7,250 bases of DNA from Actinomycetes bacterium. GTDB lineage: Bacteria > Actinomycetota > Actinomycetes > Streptosporangiales > Streptosporangiaceae. The stretch covers positions 1 through 7,250 of the forward strand of contig JAFACJ010000868.1 of NCBI GenBank assembly GCA_023425615.1, read 5' to 3'. The position numbers were made by a program, and so were the translations under genes. Positions 1-7,250 of the stretch are shown here, one piece after another (position 1 is the first letter of the stretch; each line of letters starts with the position of its first letter). The notes under the pieces were generated by a model, which was not told the DNA's origin, made no database searches, and saw only the letters and a list, made by a program, of their open reading frames with translations.

Positions 1-317
1 TCCTGGCCACCTGCACCGCCAAGGCCAGGCCCGGCACGACCTACGCCGCGCTGCGGGACGCCTACCTCGCCGCCTACGACGCCGAACCCTTCGTCGACGT
101 CCTCCCCGAGGGCGTGTGGCCGTCCACCGCGATGACGCTCGGCGCCAACACAGCCCTGATGCAGGTGGCGCTGGACGAGCGGGCAGGGCGCATCGTGGTC
201 GTGGCCGCCATCGACAACCTCACCAAGGGGACCGCGGGCGGAGCCGTCCAGTCGGCCAACCTGGCCCTGGGCATGCCCGAGGACCTCGGCCTGACCACCC
301 TCGCCGTCGCACCCTGA
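1..317 (+). CDS. argC: N-acetyl-gamma-glutamyl-phosphate reductase, C-terminal part (5' end outside window)
   Basis: ArgC performs the NADPH-dependent reduction of N-acetylglutamyl 5-phosphate to the semialdehyde, the third step of arginine synthesis, in the cytosol. Only the last 104 residues are present; the first full codon is at base 3 and the stop is TGA at 315-317. A full ArgC is about 340 residues, so the NADPH-binding domain and the catalytic cysteine are upstream of the window. The visible part carries family-typical C-terminal blocks: LATCTAKARPG at the left edge, then EPFVDVLPEGVWPST, then the block running from DNLTKGTAGGAVQ to the carboxy end LAVAP. The next gene, argJ, follows after 28 bases, consistent with argC being the first gene of the cluster. 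The identification is firm from these motifs and the gene order; the start and promoter cannot be seen. Confidence 0.95.
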   Translation, partial: LATCTAKARPGTTYAALRDAYLAAYDAEPFVDVLPEGVWPSTAMTLGANTALMQVALDERAGRIVVVAAIDNLTKGTAGGAVQSANLALGMPEDLGLTTLAVAP

Positions 318-337
318 CACCACGTCGCACAGAAGAA

Positions 338-342
338 GAGGG
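338..342 (+). promoter_or_regulatory. Ribosome-binding site of argJ
   Basis: A purine-rich run (AGAAGAAGAGGG, 331-342) ends in GAGGG three bases before the ATG at 346. The spacing is short, but no other Shine-Dalgarno-like sequence lies in the 28-base argC-argJ gap. It supports ATG 346 as the argJ start. Confidence 0.55.
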
Positions 343-345
343 CAC

Positions 346-1500
346 ATGAGCGTCACCGCACCACTGGGCTTCCGGGCCTCCGGCATAGCCGCGGGCATCA
401 AGGACAACGGCAACCGCGACCTGGCACTGGTCGTCAACGACGGTCCATCCCGCGCGGCGGCCGCGGTGTTCACCGCCAACCGCGTCAAGGCGGCCCCGGT
501 GCTGTGGACCGAGCAGGTGGTCTCCGGAGGCCGGGTGCGCGCCGTCGTCCTCAACTCCGGGGGCGCCAACGCCTGTACCGGGGCCCCGGGCTTCCAGGAC
601 ACCCACGCCACCGCCGAGAAGGTCGGCGAGGTGCTGGAGGACTCCGCGGGCGAGGTCGCGGTGTGCTCCACCGGCCTCATCGGCGTCCGGCTGCCGATGG
701 ACGAGCTGCTGGCGGGCATCGGGACCGCCGCCTCCGAACTGACCCGCGACGGCGGCCTGAACGCCGCCGACGCCATCCGCACCACCGACTCCGTCGCCAA
801 GATCGCCTTCCGGCGCGGCGAGGGCGGCTACATGATCGGCGGCATGGCCAAGGGCGCCGGCATGCTCGCCCCCTCCCTGGCCACCATGCTGGTGGTGCTG
901 ACCACCGACGCCGACCTGCCGGCCGAGACGCTCGACCGCGCCCTGCGCGCCGCCACGTCCCGGTCCTTCGACCGGCTCGACGCCGACGGCTGCATGTCCA
1001 CCAACGACACCGTCCTGCTCATGGCCAGCGGCGCCACCGGCGCCGTCCCCGCCGAGGAGGCGTTCACCGCCCTGCTCACCGAGGTCTGCCTCGACCTGGC
1101 CCGCCAGCTCCTGGTGGACGCCGAGGGCGCCTCCAAGGCCATCGCGATCGAGGTCGTCGGCGCCGACAGCGTCCAGGACGCCGTCACCGTCGGCAGGTCC
1201 ATCGCCCGCAACAACCTGCTCAAGTGCGCCATCCACGGCGAGGACCCCAACTGGGGCCGCGTCCTGTCCGCGGTCGGCACCACCGACGCGGTCTTCGAGC
1301 CCGACCGGCTCAACGTCGCGATCAACGGCGTGTGGGTATGCCGCGGCGGCTCCGTCGGCGAGGACCGCGACAAGGTCGACCTGCGGCCCCGCGATGTGTC
1401 CATCACCGTCGACCTGTCGGCGGGACGGCACTCCGCGACGGTCTGGACGACCGACCTGACCGCGGAGTACGTCCACGAGAACTCGGCGTACAGCTCGTGA
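346..1500 (+). CDS. argJ: Glutamate N-acetyltransferase / ornithine acetyltransferase ArgJ
   Basis: ArgJ transfers the acetyl group of N-acetylornithine to glutamate, releasing ornithine and recycling N-acetylglutamate; some members also use acetyl-CoA. The 384-residue length is normal for actinobacterial ArgJ. Visible motifs are [10 protein letters not shown] (residues 70-79), STGLIG (108-113, whose Thr109-Gly110 match the family's oxyanion hole), [16 protein letters not shown] (167-182), and GEDPNWGR (298-305). ArgJ enzymes cleave themselves between Ala and Thr of the ATML motif. Here that places the cut at Ala179/Thr180, giving an alpha chain of 179 and a beta chain of 205 residues with Thr180 as nucleophile. 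The C-terminus ENSAYSS resembles mycobacterial ArgJ. The start is ATG 346 behind a purine-rich site. The stop TGA (1498-1500) overlaps the argB GTG. Whether it is mono- or bifunctional cannot be decided from sequence alone. Confidence 0.97.
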   Translation: MSVTAPLGFRASGIAAGIKDNGNRDLALVVNDGPSRAAAAVFTANRVKAAPVLWTEQVVSGGRVRAVVLNSGGANACTGAPGFQDTHATAEKVGEVLEDSAGEVAVCSTGLIGVRLPMDELLAGIGTAASELTRDGGLNAADAIRTTDSVAKIAFRRGEGGYMIGGMAKGAGMLAPSLATMLVVLTTDADLPAETLDRALRAATSRSFDRLDADGCMSTNDTVLLMASGATGAVPAEEAFTALLTEVCLDLARQLLVDAEGASKAIAIEVVGADSVQDAVTVGRSIARNNLLKCAIHGEDPNWGRVLSAVGTTDAVFEPDRLNVAINGVWVCRGGSVGEDRDKVDLRPRDVSITVDLSAGRHSATVWTTDLTAEYVHENSAYSS

Positions 1501-2368
1501 ACCGGCGCAGCGCGATGGACAAGGCGGCGGTGCTGATCGAGGCACTGCCCTGGCTGGAGCGGTTCCACGACAAGATCGTCGTGGTCAAGTACGGCGGCAA
1601 CGCCATGATCGACGACACCCTGCGCGAGTCCTTCGCCAGCGACATCGTCTTCCTGCGGCTGGCGGGCCTGCGCCCGGTCGTCGTGCACGGCGGCGGCCCG
1701 CAGATCAACGCGGCGCTGGAGAAGTTCGGCATCGAGTCGCACTTCACCGCGGGCCTGCGGGTCACCACGCCCGAGGCGATGGACGTGGTGCGGATGGTGC
1801 TCACCGGGCAGGTGGGCCGCGAGGTCGTCGGGCTGCTCAACGCCCACGGCCCGTACGCGGTCGGCATGTCGGGGGAGGACGCGCACCTGTTCACCGCGCA
1901 GAAGCTGCACGCGATCGTCGACGGCGAGCCGGTGGACATCGGCCAGGTCGGCGAGATCGTCAAGGTCGACGCCGGCGCGGTGCAGAGCCTCATCGCCGAC
2001 GGCCGCATCCCGGTGATCTCCAGCGTGGCCCGCGGCGAGGACGGCGAGATCTACAACGTCAACGCCGACACCGCCGCCGCCGCGCTGGCCTCGGAACTGG
2101 GCGCCGCCAAGCTGATCGTCCTCACCGACGTGGAGGGCCTGTACGCCGACTGGCCGAACAGCGACGAGGTGATCCGCGAACTGACCGCCGACGCCCTGGA
2201 GGCGCTCATGCCGAGCCTGTCCTCGGGCATGGTGCCGAAGATGGGCGCCTGCCTGCACGCGGTCAGCAACGGCGTCCCCCAGGCCCATGTGCTGGACGGG
2301 CGGGTGCCGCACTCGCTGCTGCTGGAAGTCTTCACGGATGAAGGAGTCGGAACGATGGTGGTGCCGTC

Positions 2369-2372
<4 letters not shown>
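1497..2372 (+). CDS. argB: Acetylglutamate kinase ArgB
   Basis: ArgB phosphorylates N-acetylglutamate with ATP and is usually the feedback-controlled step. From GTG 1497 the protein has 291 residues, normal for the family. Motifs of the amino acid kinase fold are VVKYGGNAM with Lys31, VHGGGPQI (63-70), [12 protein letters not shown] (from 187), a nucleotide-binding stretch [11 protein letters not shown], and SSGMVPKM with Lys248. An N-terminal helix ([15 protein letters not shown]) and the C-terminal [16 protein letters not shown] (272-287) resemble arginine-inhibited hexameric enzymes, so feedback inhibition by arginine is inferred. The GTG overlaps the argJ stop as GTGA. ATG 1515 would give 285 residues and is the alternative start; neither has a convincing Shine-Dalgarno site, so the start is less sure than the gene. 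The reading frame stays open far upstream through argJ, so no stop codon limits the choice. Confidence 0.95.
2341..2346 (+). promoter_or_regulatory. Strong Shine-Dalgarno sequence inside the 3' end of argB
   Basis: AAGGAG is the best Shine-Dalgarno match in the window but sits 22 bases before the argD ATG (2369), too far for direct use. It is 8 bases before an in-frame argB ATG at 2355, which opens a five-codon frame (MVVPS) ending at the TGA that overlaps the argD start. It may load ribosomes that then re-initiate at argD. The surrounding argB codons GAT, GAA, GGA and GGA end in A or T, unlike most codons here, as if kept for this site. Confidence 0.5.
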
Positions 2373-4449
<2,077 letters not shown>

Positions 4450-4456
4450 GAGAACC

Positions 4457-5041
4457 GTGACGATCACCCCGATGACCAAGGCCGCCCGGCAGGCGCGGGT
4501 GCTGGAGCTGCTCTCCCGGCACAACGTGCACTCCCAGGGCGAACTGGCCAGGCTGCTGCGGCAGTCGGGCCTGGAGGTCACCCAGGCGACCCTGTCGCGC
4601 GATCTGGTGGAGATCGGGGCGGTACGGCTGCGGGCCGACGACGGCAGCCTGATCTACGCGGTGCCCGGCGAGGGCGGCGAGCGGATCAGGCGGGCCAGGA
4701 CGGGCGGCGCCGAGAGCTTCGACTCCCGGCTGACCCGGCTGGCCCAGGAACTCCTGGTCTCGGCGGAGGCGTCGGCCAACCTGGTGATCGTGCGCACGCC
4801 CCCGGGCGCCGCGCAGTACCTGGCCTCGGCCATCGACCACGCCGAGTGGCCGGAGGTCCTGGGCACCGTCGCGGGCGACGACTCGATCCTGGTCATCTCC
4901 CGCGACCCGCTCGGCGGAGAGGAGCTGGCGGCGAAGCTGCTGCGGCTCACCGAGCGACGAAGTCAGGGGTCCCCGGGCCCCGCAACCCCACCCCTTGACC
5001 TGCTCCACTCCACGAACGAGAAAAAGGACGAAGACATATGA
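4457..5041 (+). CDS. argR: Arginine repressor ArgR with an extended C-terminus
   Basis: ArgR is the arginine-sensing transcription regulator that, as a hexamer with bound arginine, binds ARG boxes before arg genes. Residues 8-70 form the winged helix-turn-helix domain; TQATLSRDL holds Ser47 and Arg48 of the recognition helix. After a charged linker, residues 88-165 are the oligomerisation and arginine-binding domain, with [19 protein letters not shown] and [13 protein letters not shown], whose Asp141-Asp142 match the arginine-binding pair of the family. The protein is 194 residues, longer than the usual 150-180. Conserved sequence ends near residue 165, and about 29 more residues, low in complexity and ending NEKKDEDI, run into the argG start (ATGA overlap). 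The start is GTG 4457, with a distant GGAG at 4440-4443; ATG 4472 is an alternative. Being inside the operon suggests autoregulation, but no ARG box is evident in the window. Confidence 0.93.
   Translation: MTITPMTKAARQARVLELLSRHNVHSQGELARLLRQSGLEVTQATLSRDLVEIGAVRLRADDGSLIYAVPGEGGERIRRARTGGAESFDSRLTRLAQELLVSAEASANLVIVRTPPGAAQYLASAIDHAEWPEVLGTVAGDDSILVISRDPLGGEELAAKLLRLTERRSQGSPGPATPPLDLLHSTNEKKDEDI
5023..5028 (+). promoter_or_regulatory. Ribosome-binding site of argG
   Basis: AAAGGA lies 9 bases before the argG ATG (5038), in a purine-rich, A-rich stretch (about 5014-5037) that stands out from the G+C-rich surroundings. The same bases encode the last residues of ArgR. Confidence 0.75.
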
Positions 5042-6240
5042 CTGAGCGCGTCGTACTGGCGTACTCCGGGGGCCTTGACACTTCGGTCGCGATCCCCTTC
5101 CTCGCCGAGAAGATGGGCGCCGAGGTCGTCGCCGTGGCCGTCGACTGCGGCCAGGGCGGCGAGGACATGAACGAGATCCGCCAGCGCGCCCTGGACTGCG
5201 GCGCCGTCGAGGCGGTCGTCGTGGACGCCAAGGAGGAGTTCGCCCGCGACTTCTGCTTCCCTGCGATCCGCGCCAACGCCCTCTACATGGACCGCTACCC
5301 GCTGGTGTCGGCGCTGTCCCGGCCGCTGATCGTCAAGCACCTGGTGTCGGCCGCCAAGCAGTTCGGCGGCACCACCGTCTCGCACGGCTGCACCGGCAAG
5401 GGCAACGACCAGGTACGGTTCGAGGCCGGCCTGATGGCGCTCAACCCCGACCTCAAGTGCGTCGCCCCGGCCCGCGACTACGCCTGGACCCGCGACAAGG
5501 CCATCGCCTTCGCCCAGGAGAAGAACCTGCCGATCGAGGTCTCGGAGAAGAACCCCTACTCCATCGACCAGAACCTGTGGGGCCGGGCCGTGGAGACCGG
5601 CTTCCTGGAGGACATCTGGAACGCCCCGATCGAGGACCTGTACTCCTACACCGCCGACCCGGCCACCCCGCGTGAGGCCGACGAGCTGGTGCTGACCTTC
5701 GAGAACGGCGTCCCCACCGCGATCGACGGGCGCGCGCTCACCCCGTTCCAGATCATCGACGAGCTCAACAGGCGCGCCGGCGCCCAGGGCGTCGGCCGCC
5801 TCGACATGGTCGAGGACCGCCTGGTCGGCATCAAGTCCCGCGAGGTCTACGAGGCGCCGGCCGCGATCGCGCTGCTCGCCGCCCACCAGGAGCTGGAGAA
5901 CGTCACGGTCGAGCGCGACCTGGCCCGCTTCAAGCGCTCGGTCGACCAGCGCTGGGGCGAGCTCGTCTACGACGGCCTGTGGTTCTCGCCGCTCAAGCAC
6001 GCCCTGGAGTCCTTCATCGACGACGCCCAGCGGCATGTGAACGGCGACGTGCGGCTCACCCTGCACGGCGGGCGCGCCGTGGTGACCGGCCGGCGCAGCG
6101 GCTCCTCGCTGTACGACTACGATCTGGCGACGTACGACACCGGCGACACCTTCGACCAGAGCCTGGCCAAGGGCTTCGTCGACCTGTGGAGCCTGCCGAG
6201 CAAGATCGCCGCCGTCCGCGACCGCCGCGCCGGCGCCTGA
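5038..6240 (+). CDS. argG: Argininosuccinate synthase ArgG
   Basis: ArgG condenses citrulline and aspartate, using ATP to activate citrulline as an adenylate, to form argininosuccinate in the cytosol. It has 400 residues, the usual bacterial length. The N-terminal AYSGGLDTS (8-16) is the pyrophosphate-binding loop of N-type ATP pyrophosphatases. Further signatures are [17 protein letters not shown], the substrate-binding [14 protein letters not shown] (116-129), and [12 protein letters not shown] (172-183). The C-terminal part contains [23 protein letters not shown], typical of the family. The ATG overlaps the argR stop as ATGA and has a good Shine-Dalgarno site, so translation is probably both direct and coupled. 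A hairpin that may end or attenuate transcription begins 47 bases after the stop. I see nothing abnormal in the protein. Confidence 0.97.
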   Translation: MTERVVLAYSGGLDTSVAIPFLAEKMGAEVVAVAVDCGQGGEDMNEIRQRALDCGAVEAVVVDAKEEFARDFCFPAIRANALYMDRYPLVSALSRPLIVKHLVSAAKQFGGTTVSHGCTGKGNDQVRFEAGLMALNPDLKCVAPARDYAWTRDKAIAFAQEKNLPIEVSEKNPYSIDQNLWGRAVETGFLEDIWNAPIEDLYSYTADPATPREADELVLTFENGVPTAIDGRALTPFQIIDELNRRAGAQGVGRLDMVEDRLVGIKSREVYEAPAAIALLAAHQELENVTVERDLARFKRSVDQRWGELVYDGLWFSPLKHALESFIDDAQRHVNGDVRLTLHGGRAVVTGRRSGSSLYDYDLATYDTGDTFDQSLAKGFVDLWSLPSKIAAVRDRRAGA

Positions 6241-6287
6241 GCCTTCACGGCACGGACGCGCGCCTGACGGCGCACTTCATCCACAGC

Positions 6288-6316
6288 ACCGCCCCGGGGC
6301 GTCGCTCCGGGGCGGT
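6288..6316 (+). terminator. G+C-rich hairpin after argG, possible terminator or attenuator
   Basis: The arms ACCGCCCCGG (6288-6297) and CCGGGGCGGT (6307-6316) are perfect inverse complements. The inner bases can pair further (one G-U, then two G-C pairs), giving about 13 pairs around a 3-base loop. It begins 47 bases after the argG stop. No T-run follows, which is common for actinobacterial hairpin terminators but also leaves room for mRNA end protection or partial attenuation before argH. The structure is seen directly; its function is inferred. Confidence 0.5.
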
Positions 6317-6332
6317 ACAACTGTTCTCGACA

Positions 6333-6356
6333 CGGGCCGCGGTTCGCGGCGGCCCG
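6333..6356 (+). repeat. Second inverted repeat in the argG-argH gap
   Basis: CGGGCCGC (6333-6340) and GCGGCCCG (6349-6356) are perfect 8-base inverse complements around an 8-base loop. An alternative inner pairing of CCGCG (6337-6341) with CGCGG (6345-6349) is possible. It ends 12 bases before the GGAG site of argH, so it could affect ribosome access. In sequence this G+C-rich, such a repeat can also occur by chance. Confidence 0.35.
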
Positions 6357-6368
6357 CCACCGACCTTC

Positions 6369-6372
6369 GGAG
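6369..6372 (+). promoter_or_regulatory. Ribosome-binding site of argH
   Basis: GGAG lies 10 bases before the GTG at 6383 and supports that start. A second GGA at 6375-6377 is nearer but weaker. Confidence 0.6.
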
Positions 6373-6382
6373 ATGGATCACT

Positions 6383-7250
6383 GTGAGCAAGGCACCGACC
6401 CGGTTGTGGGGCGGACGGTTCGAGGGCGGGCCGTCGGACGCGCTGGCACGCCTGTCCGTGAGCGTCCAGTTCGACTGGCGGCTCGCGCCGTACGACCTGA
6501 TGGGGTCGCGCGCCCACGCCCGCGTGCTGAACCGCGCCGGACTGCTGGACGACGACGAGCTCGCCCGGATGCTGGGCGCCCTCGACGACCTGGAGCAGGC
6601 GTGCGCGTCCGGCGAGTTCCGGCCCACCGTCGCCGACGAGGACGTGCACACCGCCCTGGAGCGCGGCCTGCTGGAGCGCCTGGGCTCCCTGGGCGGCAAG
6701 CTGCGCGCCGGCCGCTCCCGCAACGACCAGGTCGCCACCGACCTGCGCCTGTACCTGCGTGACCACGCCCGCCGGATCGTCTCCCGGCTGGTGGAGCTGC
6801 AGACCGCGCTGATCGGCCAGGCCGAGGCCAACATCGGCGTCGCCTGCCCCGGCATGACCCACCTCCAGCACGCCCAGCCCGTGCTCTTCTCCCACCAGCT
6901 CCTGGCGCACGTCCACGCCGTCAGCCGCGACATCGAGCGCTTCCAGGACTGGGACAAGCGCGCCGCGATCTCCCCGCTGGGCTCCGGCGCCCTGGCCGGC
7001 TCCTCCCTGCCCCTGGACCCGCAGGCCGTCGCCGAGGAGCTCGGCTTCACCGCCGCCGCCGCCAACTCCATGGACGCCGTCAGCGACCGCGACTTCGTCG
7101 CCGAGTTCCTCTTCGCCGCCGCGCTGGCGGGCGTGCACCTCTCGCGCATCGGCGAGGAGGTGTGCCTGTGGGCCTCCCAGGAGTTCCGCTGGATCGAGAT
7201 GGACGACACCTACGCCACCGGGTCGTCGATCATGCCCCAGAAGAAGAACC
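6383..7250 (+). CDS. argH: Argininosuccinate lyase ArgH, N-terminal part (3' end outside window)
   Basis: ArgH splits argininosuccinate into arginine and fumarate, the last step of the pathway. The window holds 289 full codons of a protein normally near 470 residues; the frame has no stop and runs off the right edge. The N-terminus (TRLWGGRFEGGPSDAL) is typical. EDVHTALERGL (87-97) and KLRAGRSRNDQVATDLRLYL are substrate-binding regions. GMTHLQHAQPV contains His160, equivalent to the family's catalytic histidine. The fumarase/lyase superfamily signature GSSIMPQKKN ends exactly at the window edge, with Ser282 as the expected catalytic serine. The start is GTG 6383, placed by the N-terminal homology and GGAG 10 bases upstream. 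Unlike the other genes it does not overlap its neighbour: 142 bases with hairpins separate it from argG, so its expression may be set partly on its own. Confidence 0.96.
   Translation, partial: MSKAPTRLWGGRFEGGPSDALARLSVSVQFDWRLAPYDLMGSRAHARVLNRAGLLDDDELARMLGALDDLEQACASGEFRPTVADEDVHTALERGLLERLGSLGGKLRAGRSRNDQVATDLRLYLRDHARRIVSRLVELQTALIGQAEANIGVACPGMTHLQHAQPVLFSHQLLAHVHAVSRDIERFQDWDKRAAISPLGSGALAGSSLPLDPQAVAEELGFTAAAANSMDAVSDRDFVAEFLFAAALAGVHLSRIGEEVCLWASQEFRWIEMDDTYATGSSIMPQKKN

Larger units (their letters stand above)
6241..6382. other. argG-argH intergenic region
   Basis: This is the only sizeable non-coding gap in the window. It contains the two inverted repeats and the argH ribosome-binding site. 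I see no convincing -10/-35 promoter pair: TCGACA at 6327-6332 resembles a -35 box but has no -10 element at the right distance. I also see no ARG-box-like palindrome. Confidence 0.6.

Noticed and set aside
504..1496. The argB reading frame stays open for about 330 codons upstream, across argJ, which could be read as a 622-residue fused or overlapping protein.
   Set aside because: The upstream translation is arginine/proline/glycine-rich low-complexity sequence with no family motifs, as expected for an off-frame reading of G+C-rich DNA; argJ in its own frame is a clear enzyme.
4995..5000. TTGACC upstream of argG as a possible -35 box.
   Set aside because: No -10 element lies at 16-19 bases; the downstream bases form the purine-rich argG ribosome-binding region.
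6373..6762. An open frame starting ATG 6373, overlapping the start of argH in another frame.
   Set aside because: It gives an arginine/proline-rich product without motifs. The frame starting GTG 6383 gives a clear ArgH N-terminus with catalytic-site motifs and runs to the window edge.

Overview
This window is a nearly complete arginine biosynthesis operon from a high-GC actinomycete. All genes lie on the + strand in the order argC (3' end only), argJ, argB, argD, argF, argR, argG, argH (5' part only). The organism assignment rests on strong G/C bias at third codon positions, frequent GTG starts, and protein features typical of Actinobacteria, such as the ArgJ C-terminus ENSAYSS and an ArgF beginning [16 protein letters not shown]. 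The order argCJBDFRGH is known from Mycobacterium and relatives. The residue style looks more like a Streptosporangiales-type actinomycete than Streptomyces, but that is a weak impression and not a measurement.

Layout: bases 1-317 are the end of argC. After a 28-base gap with a purine-rich ribosome-binding site comes argJ (346-1500). argJ/argB, argB/argD, argD/argF and argR/argG each overlap by exactly 4 bases (GTGA once, ATGA three times). argF and argR are separated by 7 bases. The only sizeable gap is 6241-6382 (142 bases) between argG and argH. It holds a near-perfect G+C-rich hairpin and a second, weaker one just before the argH ribosome-binding site. No stretch over 300 bases is without a gene.

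The genes form one pathway. ArgJ moves acetyl groups from N-acetylornithine to glutamate, ArgB phosphorylates N-acetylglutamate, ArgC reduces the acyl phosphate, and ArgD aminates the semialdehyde to N-acetylornithine. ArgJ then releases ornithine and recycles the acetyl group. ArgF makes citrulline, ArgG argininosuccinate, and ArgH arginine. ArgR is the arginine-sensing repressor, encoded inside the operon it most likely controls. Its expected operator upstream of argC lies outside the window.

I found no mobile element, RNA gene, CRISPR array, or undescribed system. The points worth a second look are about translation and transcription architecture: a strong Shine-Dalgarno plus ATG inside the 3' end of argB that opens a five-codon frame ending on the argD start, an ArgR with an unusual tail of about 30 residues that doubles as the argG leader, and the hairpins before argH.
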